46,829 nucleotides of DNA from Bacteroidia bacterium. GTDB taxonomy: Bacteria; Bacteroidota; Bacteroidia; Bacteroidales; Azobacteroidaceae. The notes beneath the pieces are model-generated. The model had not been told where the DNA came from and made no database searches. It saw only the letters and a list, made by a program, of their open reading frames with translations. The position numbers and the translations under genes are program-made. Where the stretch lies: positions 1 through 46,829 of the forward strand of contig BNXY01000016.1 of NCBI GenBank assembly GCA_025999935.1, given 5' to 3'. Of this stretch, positions 33,649 to 43,207 are shown one piece after another (the stretch's first letter is position 1; the number at the start of each line of letters is the position of its first letter).

Positions 33649-35340
33649 ATGCTTGCAGTTCTTATTTCTTGGATTATAAGTTTGATTGTATTTTTTGCAT
33701 TCGGACATTTATTTATGCGAATACTTAACCTGTATAGAAATAACAGCTATAATTTTGCAGATGTTTTTTTCTTTGGACTTTGCTTCACCGGGACAATATT
33801 GACTGTTCTTTCGATAATGATACCGTTGAAGTGGTATGTAGTATTTTCACTTTTTCTTTTTTCATTGCTTTATTTAGCCTATGATTACAGGAAAGGAAAA
33901 TTATTTTTACTAACCGGTACATGGCAGAAAATCAAAGCGTTGCCTTTTGCAAGCAAGCTGTTAATTGGCGGTATTATCTGGGTGACGGCATTATATACCC
34001 TGCTTCCACCACTTTCGTACGATACGGCATTGTACCACTGGCAATCCATGATGTGGACGGAAACCTATCCGGCCGTACCCGGATTAGCCAATCTCCATAC
34101 CCGCTTCGGATTCGATTCCAATGCTTTATTGCTTCATACCGCTTTCTCTCTCCAAGACGTATTCGGCTTCCATGTGATTGGAATAAACGGGCTATCGTTG
34201 CTTGTTCTTTTTATATGGATTATTTTTAAAATAAGGGAATCAAGTTGGGTAACCCGCTTGGCGCTCGCCTTATTTGCCATTGTTTTTTTAAGATATTACG
34301 ACACGAATATTGCATCGCCGGGTACCGATCTACTTCCGAATATCCTTATCGCATACCTGCTGTTGCGGGCCGCCTTGGATTATCGTTCCATGGCAACCGC
34401 ACCGCTATTATACTGGGTTTTACCGGTATTTTGCCTGACATTGAAACTTTCGACGACGCCATTTTGCCTGTTTAGTGTAATCACTTTTACGATCTTGGTG
34501 TTTATCAACAAACAATACAAAACCATTTTTCCATTCGTTATAACGGGCTGTATCCTTTTGATTCCATGGTTTGTCCGGAACGTGATTCTCAGTGGTTACC
34601 TGATATATCCATATCCGTCAATTGACTGGTTTTCTGTGGATTGGAAAGTTCCTTTGGCGACGGCAGAAGGAGAAAATATGGTTATACGATCCTTTGCCCG
34701 GGTATTGGATTCGGATTATCAAAAAGTAATGGAACTTCCTTTGACTGTATGGGGAAAAATGTGGTTGGTACGCTATTTTAATATTTCCAAAATGGTTATT
34801 TTGCTTCTGAGTTTGGCTGTTATTTCCCCTTTCGTTGTAGCGTTTACTCAAAAGAAGACGCTAATAAAGAGTCCGTGTAAAATCACGGCCTGGTTAATTG
34901 CATTCATTGGAATGATATTTTGGGCGGTAATGGCGCCGGATGTACGCTTTGCTTTCAGCAGCATCGCCGGCTCGGCATTAATTCCTTTTATACTGATAAA
35001 CATCAATATAAAAAATGCTTTTCTTAACAAATTACCGGTAATTGCCGGTTTTTTGGGTATTCTTTTTTTTACGGGAGTATGTTTCAATGTCATCCGAATA
35101 ACAAAAAACGATTTGTCGTATTCGGCTTTTCTGTATAAACCGAATGTCGTTCATTTTACAAATACAGCCGCTTCGATTGAATTTAAAACGTCGGAATTAG
35201 GCAACAATGTTATTTTATATATGCCTCAATCGGGAGATCAGTGCTACGACCATTCGTTTCCCTGTGCACCCGATTATTGCAGCGATTGTTTGGAGATGCG
35301 GGGAAAGTCGTTAAGAGAGGGATTCAGGATGAAAAAATAG
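33649..35340 (+). CDS. Large membrane protein, LIC_10190 type (glycosyltransferase-like)
   Basis: The product has 563 residues with about 12 membrane segments. After segment 4, PPLSYDTALYHWQ carries an Asp in the position of GT-C catalytic acids. The end has a Cys cluster (CYDHSFPCAPDYCSDC) and RGKSLREGFRM, which I recall from the LIC_10190 family. That family is found in surface-glycan clusters and may transfer or polymerise sugars. It lies 12 bp before mutS2. GC looks nearer to the window average than in the tandem glycosyltransferases. Confidence 0.75.
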   Translation: MLAVLISWIISLIVFFAFGHLFMRILNLYRNNSYNFADVFFFGLCFTGTILTVLSIMIPLKWYVVFSLFLFSLLYLAYDYRKGKLFLLTGTWQKIKALPFASKLLIGGIIWVTALYTLLPPLSYDTALYHWQSMMWTETYPAVPGLANLHTRFGFDSNALLLHTAFSLQDVFGFHVIGINGLSLLVLFIWIIFKIRESSWVTRLALALFAIVFLRYYDTNIASPGTDLLPNILIAYLLLRAALDYRSMATAPLLYWVLPVFCLTLKLSTTPFCLFSVITFTILVFINKQYKTIFPFVITGCILLIPWFVRNVILSGYLIYPYPSIDWFSVDWKVPLATAEGENMVIRSFARVLDSDYQKVMELPLTVWGKMWLVRYFNISKMVILLLSLAVISPFVVAFTQKKTLIKSPCKITAWLIAFIGMIFWAVMAPDVRFAFSSIAGSALIPFILININIKNAFLNKLPVIAGFLGILFFTGVCFNVIRITKNDLSYSAFLYKPNVVHFTNTAASIEFKTSELGNNVILYMPQSGDQCYDHSFPCAPDYCSDCLEMRGKSLREGFRMKK

Positions 35341-35352
35341 GGTATATATACA

Positions 35353-37863
35353 ATGATTTATCCGGAAATTTTTGAACAAAAAATAGGTTTTGATAAAATC
35401 AGGCAATTGCTTATCGGCCGTTGCCTTTCACCGATGGGGGAAGAAAAAGTCGTTGAAATGAAGTTTTCTCCGGATTTTGCTTTTGTTCGGAAGCAGCTTT
35501 ATCAAACCTGTGAATTTGTCCGGATTATTCAGGAAGAAGATAATTTCCCTACCGATAACTTCTTTGATGTCCGCGAATCATTGAAGAAAATCCGTATCGA
35601 AGGCACTTATTTGATTGAAAAAGAATTGTTTGATATTCGACGTTCTTTGGAAACCATTAATGAAATTGTTCGTTTTTTTACATCCAAAAATACCCCTAAA
35701 TCCCCTAAAGGGGATTTAGAGGCAAGCCCTTATCCGCATTTGCAGGAACTTGCTGCCAACGTATCCTCTTTTCCCCATTTGACAAAAAAAATCGACACGA
35801 TTTTAGATAAATACGGCAAGATAAAAGACAATGCTTCGCCCGGATTAGCCGCTATCCGGCAACAACTGAGCCAGACGATGAGCGGCATATCCAAAACACT
35901 CCAAAGTATCTTGCGAACGGCTCAATCAGAAGGATTTGTAGATAAAGATATGGCGCCTGCCATGCGCGACGGACGTTTGGTCATTCCTGTTTCTCCGGCT
36001 TTCAAGCGCAAAATCAAAGGAATCGTACACGATGAATCGGCTACCGGAAAAACAGTCTTTATTGAACCCGCTGAAGTCGTGGAGGCCAACAACCGCATCC
36101 GCGAATTAGAAGCAGAGGAAAAGCGGGAAATTGTTAATATACTGACGATTTTTACAAATTTTATTCGTCCCGAAATCCCGGAAATACAAAATGCCTATCA
36201 ATTTCTGGGGATAATAGATTTTATTCGAGCCAAGGCTTTGTTCGCCATTGATATCGAAGCGATTCTTCCGGTTATCGAAGACAAGCAACAGATGGATTGG
36301 ATTCGTGCGATTCATCCGCTGTTGTATCTTTTGCACAAAAAACAACATAAACCGGTTGTGCCGTTGGATATTGAATTAAAGGTAAAAGGTAGAATTTTGA
36401 TTATTTCCGGTCCCAATGCCGGCGGTAAATCCGTACTCCTCAAGACTGTGGGATTGTTGCAATACATGTTGCAATCGGGGCTGTTGATTCCGCTTAGCGA
36501 ACGTTCCAAAACAGGGATTTTCAAAGATATTTTTTTGGATATCGGCGATGAACAATCCATCGAAAACGATTTATCGACTTACAGTTCGCATCTGACGAAT
36601 ATGAAATTCATGGTAAAAAATGCCAATCCAAAGTCGCTGATTTTAATTGATGAATTTGGCGGCGGCACCGAACCGCAAATCGGCGGCGCCATCGCGGAAG
36701 CCTTACTCAATCGTTTCAATGAAAAAGGCGGTTTTGGCATTATCACTACGCATTATCACAACCTGAAAACCTTTGCCGAAGACCACGAAGGCGTTGTCAA
36801 CGGGGCGATGCTGTACGACCGCCACTTGATGCAACCCCTGTTTCAGTTGTCCGTAGGAAATCCCGGCTCATCGTTCGCCATTGAAATTGCCCGCAAAATC
36901 GGTTTGCCGGAAGATGTGATTGCCAAGGCTTCCGAAAAAGTAGGGCAGGATTATATCAATATGGATAAATATTTGCAGGATATTGTCCGTGATAAACGGT
37001 ATTGGGAATCCAAACGGCAACAGATTCATCAGCAAGAGAAACGTTTGGCGGAACTGACCGAACGCTATCAATCGGATTTGGAAAAAATTGAAACACAACG
37101 GAAAGAGTTAGTTTCTAAAGCCAAAGCCGATGCCGAACATTTATTGTCGGAAGCCAATGCCAAAATAGAAAATACGATTAAAGAAATCAAAGAGGTTCAG
37201 GCGGATAAAGAGAAAACGAAAGAAATCCGGAAGTCCTTGGAAAATTTCAAGCAATCCTTGCAAAAGTCAGATGTATCTGTCATTGCGGACTTGACCCGCA
37301 ATCCCCTGAATATCATTAAACACCCTTCTTCAAATAATCGCAAAAAGCAGATGAACGACCATCATGGGATTGCAGGTCAAGCCCGCAATGACACCGAGAT
37401 TCGGGTGGGAGATGCGGTTCGCATGAAAGGCCAACGAACGCCGGGTACTGTCTTGGAAATCAATGGGAAAAAAGTGATTGTCGCTTTTGGAGATATTAAA
37501 ACTTCAACGAAACTCGAACAACTTGAGAAAGTTAGCAATAATCAAATCAAAAAATCAGCCGCCAAACATTCCGTGATTTCCGCCAACAGTTCCGATTCCC
37601 TGTCGGAAAAGAAATTACAGTTCAAGTTGGAAATCGACGTCCGTGGTATGCGGGGCGACGAAGCCTTGCAAGCGGTTACCTATTATATCGACGACGCCAT
37701 CCAATGCAATGCAGGTCGGGTGCGTATCCTTCATGGTACCGGAACCGGCGCTTTGCGGCAAATCATTCGTGATTACCTGAAAACGGTTTTGGGAATCAAA
37801 CAGTTTCAGGATGAGCATGTTCAGTTCGGCGGCGCCGGAATTACCGTGGTGGAATTTGAATAG
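35353..37863 (+). CDS. mutS2: Endonuclease MutS2
   Basis: The product has 836 residues and lacks the mismatch-reading domain of MutS. It has the core and clamp (about 1-320), ATPase with GPNAGGKS (353-360), STYSSHL, DEFGGGTEP (433-441) and TTHYHNLK, a long coiled coil (about 530-640), then a KOW-like region and the Smr nuclease domain at the end (IDVRGMRGDEAL, RILHGTGTGALR). MutS2 acts on branched DNA and on collided ribosomes. Two palindromic repeats are inserted in frame: residues about 114-122 and 643-680. The second lies between the coiled coil and the KOW/Smr part, where a flexible linker is expected. Confidence 0.94.
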   Translation: MIYPEIFEQKIGFDKIRQLLIGRCLSPMGEEKVVEMKFSPDFAFVRKQLYQTCEFVRIIQEEDNFPTDNFFDVRESLKKIRIEGTYLIEKELFDIRRSLETINEIVRFFTSKNTPKSPKGDLEASPYPHLQELAANVSSFPHLTKKIDTILDKYGKIKDNASPGLAAIRQQLSQTMSGISKTLQSILRTAQSEGFVDKDMAPAMRDGRLVIPVSPAFKRKIKGIVHDESATGKTVFIEPAEVVEANNRIRELEAEEKREIVNILTIFTNFIRPEIPEIQNAYQFLGIIDFIRAKALFAIDIEAILPVIEDKQQMDWIRAIHPLLYLLHKKQHKPVVPLDIELKVKGRILIISGPNAGGKSVLLKTVGLLQYMLQSGLLIPLSERSKTGIFKDIFLDIGDEQSIENDLSTYSSHLTNMKFMVKNANPKSLILIDEFGGGTEPQIGGAIAEALLNRFNEKGGFGIITTHYHNLKTFAEDHEGVVNGAMLYDRHLMQPLFQLSVGNPGSSFAIEIARKIGLPEDVIAKASEKVGQDYINMDKYLQDIVRDKRYWESKRQQIHQQEKRLAELTERYQSDLEKIETQRKELVSKAKADAEHLLSEANAKIENTIKEIKEVQADKEKTKEIRKSLENFKQSLQKSDVSVIADLTRNPLNIIKHPSSNNRKKQMNDHHGIAGQARNDTEIRVGDAVRMKGQRTPGTVLEINGKKVIVAFGDIKTSTKLEQLEKVSNNQIKKSAAKHSVISANSSDSLSEKKLQFKLEIDVRGMRGDEALQAVTYYIDDAIQCNAGRVRILHGTGTGALRQIIRDYLKTVLGIKQFQDEHVQFGGAGITVVEFE
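35696..35719. repeat. Short palindrome in mutS2, same family as in iorA
   Basis: Perfect 10-bp arms CTAAATCCCC (35696-35705) and GGGGATTTAG (35710-35719) with loop TAAA. It reads PKSPKGDLE in the MutS2 frame. It is the left half of the element seen in iorA at 25621. Confidence 0.85.
37279..37392. repeat. 114-bp palindromic element in frame in mutS2
   Basis: 27-base arms (37279-37305 and 37366-37392) pair with two mismatches around 60 bases. The ends are GTCATTGCGG and CCGCAATGAC. The length is 38 codons exactly and there is no stop. Encoded ends read VIADLTRNPLNIIKH and GIAGQARNDT, strings I recall as translated repeats in many bacterial genomes. Confidence 0.9.
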
Positions 37864-37882
37864 AATCAAAAAAACGCATCAT

Positions 37883-39259
37883 TTAAAACTTAACTTTCGA
37901 TTCATAATAACGCCAACGTTCAATTACATGCCGGACGTAATTGATGGTTTCTGTGCTTCGGAAATAGCCTTGTTTGCAAACCGGGTCGTTGTAATATTCC
38001 GGCAGGCTTTTTAGTTTGAGATATTCTTCCACTTCACTCCAGATTTCAGCATTTTTACCGTGTTTTTCCGCCAAAGCCCGGGCATCGTAGATATGCCCGG
38101 AACCGGCATTGTAGGCCGCAAGGATAAATTTGACACGTTCTTCTTCGTTTTCGATGGAAGAAAAAGAACTGTTTAACCTTTTAATCAGATTGACAGCCGC
38201 TTTGATATTACTTTCCGGGTCAGCTATTTGGTCTTCGGAAACACCGAATGCTTTGGCTGTTTTAGGCATTAAGCCCATCAATCCCGTAGCTCCCGCCCAG
38301 GAAACACGGTCGGTCGTGAACTTGGATTCCTGAAAAGAGATAGATGCCAACAATCGCCAATCCCAATGGATTTGATTCGCATATTTCTTGAAAAATTCAT
38401 CGAAAAGAGAAATCTGACCCGACCCAATGAACGGAGCCGGTTCGTCGCCGGGCATCTTGCTCATCTCGAAATACCGCTTGATAATCCGCTTGTACTTAGG
38501 GTCATTTTGGTTTTCATCAAACCATTGATTGAGAGCCGAAGCCAATTCGGGAGACGATTTTCGTGCAACCCAAGACGAGCGTTGCGCGTGGCCGACCACC
38601 ATTGAAATATTGATATTGTTGAAATAGGTTTTATTGAGGGTAGCCATATCGGCATCGCTCACAGTATAAGGAATTTGCCCTTTGGAAACCATTTCTATCA
38701 GGTCTTCGGTCGAAATGGTGTCTTTGTCGATGGCGCGAATGGTAATTCCACCGCCCAATTCGTTGTTCAGGTTCCTCAGTCGCCGGTAATATTTGCTGTC
38801 GTGAATAGCCCATATTTCTTTTCCAATCAATTCGGGAACATCTTTCAATACGGTGTCGCCCCGATTGGCTCGTTGAATCAACACCTGTTCGTTGATTACT
38901 TCGCGGCCGCAATAGAGCAAAGTCTCTTTACCTTCGTTGGTTACCGGAATATTATAGGCGACCAAATCCCCTTCGCCATTGAGCAGCATCTCGGTAAGCC
39001 GGGCTTCATTCTCCGCCGTTTTGATGTTTATTTTGAGATTGTTACTTTCGGCAAAACTGCTAAGCAATTCATATTCATATCCCCGCGCTTCCCCTTTGTA
39101 TATAAAATAAGTCATGGAACCGGACAGGGTCAGGACATTGATTTCGCCGCTATTCACTATCTGGGCGAAATCCCGTTCCGACGACTTTTCGTTTTTTCTT
39201 TTGCATCCTGTTATCAACAGAATAATAATCAAAATGGCTACTGAAACTTTGGTTTTCAT
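37883..39259 (-). CDS. mltF: Membrane-bound lytic murein transglycosylase F
   Basis: From ATG 39259 the protein has 458 residues; the frame from 39295 adds a non-coding stretch. A lipobox (LLITGC) makes it a lipoprotein. Residues about 35-265 form a solute-binding (SBP_bac_3) domain and about 290-440 the SLT domain with SFQESKF (catalytic Glu), GATGLMGLMPKTAKAFGV and AAYNAGSGH. It cuts murein glycan to 1,6-anhydro products at the envelope. It ends 19 bp from the mutS2 stop (convergent), without a visible hairpin. It is the second murein-active gene region of the window. Confidence 0.92.
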   Translation of the reverse strand: MKTKVSVAILIIILLITGCKRKNEKSSERDFAQIVNSGEINVLTLSGSMTYFIYKGEARGYEYELLSSFAESNNLKINIKTAENEARLTEMLLNGEGDLVAYNIPVTNEGKETLLYCGREVINEQVLIQRANRGDTVLKDVPELIGKEIWAIHDSKYYRRLRNLNNELGGGITIRAIDKDTISTEDLIEMVSKGQIPYTVSDADMATLNKTYFNNINISMVVGHAQRSSWVARKSSPELASALNQWFDENQNDPKYKRIIKRYFEMSKMPGDEPAPFIGSGQISLFDEFFKKYANQIHWDWRLLASISFQESKFTTDRVSWAGATGLMGLMPKTAKAFGVSEDQIADPESNIKAAVNLIKRLNSSFSSIENEEERVKFILAAYNAGSGHIYDARALAEKHGKNAEIWSEVEEYLKLKSLPEYYNDPVCKQGYFRSTETINYVRHVIERWRYYESKVKF

Positions 39260-39295
39260 TGAAATATATTGTAGGAGGCGGGTCTGCCGTCCCAA

Positions 39296-41494
39296 TTACA
39301 AATCATACAACAAACTATCCAAAATAATGGGAATATTTTTTGCCTCTACGCCAACGTTCAGCAAATCGGGCACATCGGCTAAAAAGGATTCGATGAATTT
39401 GTCAAGCGAATTGCCGGAAATTGTCAACGATTGTTTGTAGAGATTCAGCGCTTCTTTATTGTTTCCCAACGCCAATTCGGTATGACCGGCATTAAGGTAA
39501 TCAATGGCATTCGGATTGTTTTCCAATATTTTTTCGTAATAATCTTTGGCTTCCTTGTATTTTCCGGTCAGGAAAGAGCACCAAGCAATCGGTCGCCAAG
39601 CTTTTTCCTTGTTCTTCGTCAGATATTCCACCTTGAAATAGCATTTCAACGCATCGGAATAATTCTTTAATTCCAAGTGACAGTGACCTATGTTGAGTTG
39701 GACGGAAAGGTTGTTTGGACTCAATTGCTCGGCTTTCCGATAGTAATCCAAGGCTTCCTTGGGTTGTTTCAGCGCGCGGTAACAATACGCCAATTTTTTG
39801 ATTGTCCACGAATTATTTTCATTAAACAATTCGGCTTTCAGGTAATAATCCAAGGCTTCTTTCAATTTTCCCTGCATTTGCAGGCAATAGCCTTTTTTTT
39901 CCAATAAGACTTCATTATTTGCATCGGCTTGCAGTAAACTGTCGAAAATCTCGGCGGCTTCTTTGAAATAATTCCGGCTGAAATAATATTCCCCGATAAT
40001 CATCCGGCTTTCCGGCTCGGAAATAAACCGGGCAATGCCGGGTACTTTGTAAAAATCGGGTTTTATTTCAAAAATATCTTCAAAATCCTTTTTTTTCGGA
40101 TGCAATTTATAAAAACGATACAAATCTTGTATGTATTGGCGCGCTGCGGGATGAATTTTATGGGAATTATCCGGCAATTCCTCTTTCAACATTTCCTGAA
40201 CCGCATCCGATTCGGCAGAAAACTGGCTGACTATCATTTTTCGGTAGGCTTCCGGCATGTGCGAAATACTGAAATAAAAAGAATATTTATCGGAATTGCA
40301 CAACATGGACGATTCCATCAGAATTTTCATCAACCCGGTAATTTCCTGTTCTCCAATATTTTCACTCCGAAAAGAGAAAGGCATGAACCAATTGCTTAAC
40401 TCGTTAAAAAAAGGATAATTCTTTAAATTGAGAAAAGAAGAGTGCATAACATCGGCGCCTTCCATTTGCAATTCGGAAAATTCCTGAAGTTTATCGGTCA
40501 GACCGGCTTCCTCAATCAGTTTTTGCCATTCGGGGTTTTTATCTTCAAATCCGGAATCGCTCATTAAATCGTCCAATTTGATTTTGGTGCCGATTTGCGG
40601 ACTGATTTTCATCATTTCCGGAAGGATTTCTTCCTGAATGATGCGCGTAATTTTTTCTGTTTCCCGACTGAGTACAAATTGCAGGATAATATTCCGTATG
40701 TCGTTGAGAAACTGCTTGTTTTCGGATAGCAAATCCAAACGGTTGTTGATACTCGGATAGAGATAAAGCCGTTTGTCGTAGCGGCGAAGGAAGAGCAAAA
40801 GCCCTGTCAATGCACGTTGGCGCAGTTCTTCGTTTTCGTTTTCGCAGGTATCGAACAACAATTTCACTTTCTTTTCGTCGAAAGTTTCTTCCAAGCTCAA
40901 GGTCATTGCCGAAACAATCAGGCTAAGTATGGAATTGGGATTCAATTGGTTATTCAGCGCTTTCGACCAAATTTCCTGTTCTCCGGCTGTCCACAAATCG
41001 CTCAACCAGATTTTCCGGAAAATTTTGGTTTGGACTTTTTCCCGCTCTTTTTCTAAAGATTGCAGGTTTCTATTTCTTTCTTCTCCTTCCTCCAACAAAT
41101 CAACCAAGGTAATTTTACTTACGATACCATCCAATATATCAATCAGTTGAATTGAAGTTTCCGGAACGTAAAAATCGAGCGATTTTCGATTATCATAAAA
41201 GAAAGACCAAGAATGGGCGGTTTTGGTTTGTAGAATTACCTGATCGGACAATTGATAGACCGAGCGGAATAAATCGTTGTAAATCGTTTCCTGCTGAGGG
41301 TCTTTCACGCCGTCGGTCAGGTAGTGGAGCATCATTTTGTAGTTGTCTTCCAAATCCAAAAGCCTTTCCTTCAATTGCCAATTTTGAAGATTGGACAAAA
41401 GAAAAGTCAGAGAATCAAAAGCTTTCTTCAATCGTTTCTGCTCTAAAGCCTCTGTAATATGCTGAAAACAGGTTTTAATTTCTTGTATTGTCAT
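39296..41494 (-). CDS. Tetratricopeptide-repeat protein
   Basis: The product has 732 residues, no signal peptide. Residues 1-480 are helical without a motif I know. From about 495 there are at least six TPR units (GYCLQMQGKLKEALDYYLKA, YCYRALKQPKEALDYYRKAE, GHCHLELKNYSDALKCYFKV, GHTELALGNNKEALNLYKQS). These bind other proteins. The stop is 36 bp before mltF and tdk is 44 bp upstream, all on one strand. No function assigned; similar large TPR proteins occur in Bacteroidales. Confidence 0.8.
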   Translation of the reverse strand: MTIQEIKTCFQHITEALEQKRLKKAFDSLTFLLSNLQNWQLKERLLDLEDNYKMMLHYLTDGVKDPQQETIYNDLFRSVYQLSDQVILQTKTAHSWSFFYDNRKSLDFYVPETSIQLIDILDGIVSKITLVDLLEEGEERNRNLQSLEKEREKVQTKIFRKIWLSDLWTAGEQEIWSKALNNQLNPNSILSLIVSAMTLSLEETFDEKKVKLLFDTCENENEELRQRALTGLLLFLRRYDKRLYLYPSINNRLDLLSENKQFLNDIRNIILQFVLSRETEKITRIIQEEILPEMMKISPQIGTKIKLDDLMSDSGFEDKNPEWQKLIEEAGLTDKLQEFSELQMEGADVMHSSFLNLKNYPFFNELSNWFMPFSFRSENIGEQEITGLMKILMESSMLCNSDKYSFYFSISHMPEAYRKMIVSQFSAESDAVQEMLKEELPDNSHKIHPAARQYIQDLYRFYKLHPKKKDFEDIFEIKPDFYKVPGIARFISEPESRMIIGEYYFSRNYFKEAAEIFDSLLQADANNEVLLEKKGYCLQMQGKLKEALDYYLKAELFNENNSWTIKKLAYCYRALKQPKEALDYYRKAEQLSPNNLSVQLNIGHCHLELKNYSDALKCYFKVEYLTKNKEKAWRPIAWCSFLTGKYKEAKDYYEKILENNPNAIDYLNAGHTELALGNNKEALNLYKQSLTISGNSLDKFIESFLADVPDLLNVGVEAKNIPIILDSLLYDL

Positions 41495-41538
41495 GATATA
41501 ATGTCATTAGGACGGAATTTCCGCTCTAAATAATGGAT

Positions 41539-42120
41539 TCAAATATTGTGCCCGTTAAAACAAATGCGACACAGTGGCTGATATTCTTCTTTTTCGCCCA
41601 AAAACACCAATTTTTCATTGCTTACCAAGCGATGGGAATAACCGGCTAATCTGCCACATTCCACACAGATGGCATGGACTTTGGTCACATCGTCGGCAAT
41701 GGAACAAAGGGAGGGCATCGGGCCAAAAGGAATTCCCTTATAATCCATATCTAATCCGGCCACAATGACACGGATACCTTGTTCGGCCAATTGGTTGCAT
41801 ATCTGTGGAAGTCCGTCGTCAAAAAATTGGGCTTCATCGATTCCTACCACATCAATACTGCCAGAAAGGAGTAAAATATTCCCGGAATGTTCCACGGATG
41901 TGCAGGGAATAGCGTTTTGGTCGTGAGAGACAATATTTTCTTCCGAAAATCGCGTATCCAAAGCCGGTTTGAAGATTTCTACCGTCTGTTTGGCAAATTG
42001 AGCGCGTTTCATTCTGCGGATCAATTCTTCCGTTTTACCGGAAAACATCGACCCGCAGATGACTTCGATAGAACCTACTCTACCGGTGTTGAATAAATGA
42101 TTTTCGGAAAAACCATTCAT
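41539..42120 (-). CDS. tdk: Thymidine kinase
   Basis: The product has 193 residues of the type II class: P-loop [11 protein letters not shown] (about 23-33), [10 protein letters not shown], and zinc cysteines in [13 protein letters not shown] and CRICF. It phosphorylates thymidine in salvage. It starts one base after the recA stop. Confidence 0.95.
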   Translation of the reverse strand: MNGFSENHLFNTGRVGSIEVICGSMFSGKTEELIRRMKRAQFAKQTVEIFKPALDTRFSEENIVSHDQNAIPCTSVEHSGNILLLSGSIDVVGIDEAQFFDDGLPQICNQLAEQGIRVIVAGLDMDYKGIPFGPMPSLCSIADDVTKVHAICVECGRLAGYSHRLVSNEKLVFLGEKEEYQPLCRICFNGHNI

Positions 42121-42121
42121 T

Positions 42122-43159
42122 TTATTTTTTCCTCAAGGCTTCCATTACTTTGGCTTCGATTTCTTCCGCCAATTCGGGATTGTCGCGCAGGCAATCTTTG
42201 CTTGCATCACGACCTTGCGCCAACTTCGTATCGTTGTAGCTGTACCAACTGCCGCTTTTCTTGATTATGCCCAAGTCTGCGCCCAGATCCACCAATTCGC
42301 CTACTTTGGAGATGCCTTCTCCGAACATAATATCGAACTCGGCTTTCCGGAAAGGAGGCGCTACTTTATTTTTTACCACTTTCACTTTCGTTTGGTTTCC
42401 TTTCACTTCTTCGCCGTCTTTAATCGGACTTCCTTTGCGAATATCCAAACGAACGGATGCGTAAAATTTCAAGGCGTTACCTCCGGTTGTCGTTTCCGGA
42501 TTTCCGAACATCACGCCGATTTTATCGCGTAACTGGTTGATGAAGATGCAAGTGGTATTGGTCTTGCTGATGGCGGCCGTCAGTTTCCGAAGGGCTTGCG
42601 ACATCAACCGGGCTTGCAGACCCATTTTCGATTCGCCCATTTCGCCTTCCAATTCCGCTTTCGGAGTTAGAGCGGCCACAGAGTCGATAACAATGATGTC
42701 AATCGCCGAAGAACGAATCAACTGCTCGGTAATTTCCAAAGCTTGTTCGCCCGAATCGGGTTGGGAAATCCAAAGATTTTCAACGTCCACGCCCAATTTT
42801 TCGGCATAGAAACGGTCGAAAGCATGTTCCGCGTCAATAAAAGCGGCGATGCCTCCGGCTTTTTGGGCTTCGGCAATGGCATGAATCGCCAGTGTCGTTT
42901 TACCGGACGATTCCGGGCCGTAGATTTCAATGACCCTTCCGCGCGGATAACCACCTACGCCCAGCGCAGCATTCAAGCCGACAGATCCGGTTGGAATGAC
43001 CGCAATTTCTTCAATGGCATTATCGCCCATTTTCATGATGGAACCTTTGCCGTAGCTCTTCTCAATTTTGTCCATTGCTGCATGAAGCGCTTTCAACTTT
43101 TCAGCATTCGGGTTCGTTGTTTGTTCTTTCATTTCTGAATTTTTTACTTTTTCGTTCAT
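42122..43159 (-). CDS. recA: Recombinase RecA
   Basis: The product has 345 residues with Walker A GPESSGKT (81-88), [10 protein letters not shown] (Walker B) and [21 protein letters not shown] (loop L2 region). An extended N-terminus (about 15 residues) precedes the usual start. Usual role in homologous recombination and repair. A perfect 12-bp palindrome lies 28-39 bp upstream. Confidence 0.97.
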   Translation of the reverse strand: MNEKVKNSEMKEQTTNPNAEKLKALHAAMDKIEKSYGKGSIMKMGDNAIEEIAVIPTGSVGLNAALGVGGYPRGRVIEIYGPESSGKTTLAIHAIAEAQKAGGIAAFIDAEHAFDRFYAEKLGVDVENLWISQPDSGEQALEITEQLIRSSAIDIIVIDSVAALTPKAELEGEMGESKMGLQARLMSQALRKLTAAISKTNTTCIFINQLRDKIGVMFGNPETTTGGNALKFYASVRLDIRKGSPIKDGEEVKGNQTKVKVVKNKVAPPFRKAEFDIMFGEGISKVGELVDLGADLGIIKKSGSWYSYNDTKLAQGRDASKDCLRDNPELAEEIEAKVMEALRKK

Positions 43160-43186
43160 AATTTTACTTTGTTGTTAAAGTTTTGG

Positions 43187-43198
43187 GTCAATATTGAC
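43187..43198. promoter_or_regulatory. Palindrome GTCAATATTGAC before recA
   Basis: The 12-bp self-complementary sequence lies in the 48-bp gap between the carboxynorspermidine synthase stop and recA. It might be a regulator site, but there is only one instance and no known Bacteroidetes SOS box that I can match. Confidence 0.3.
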
Positions 43199-43207
43199 TT
43201 TATTTTT

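Noticed and set aside
35240..35300. Four-cysteine cluster at the end of the LIC_10190-type protein as a metal site
   Set aside because: Members of the family as I recall them share only part of these cysteines; no evidence for metal binding.
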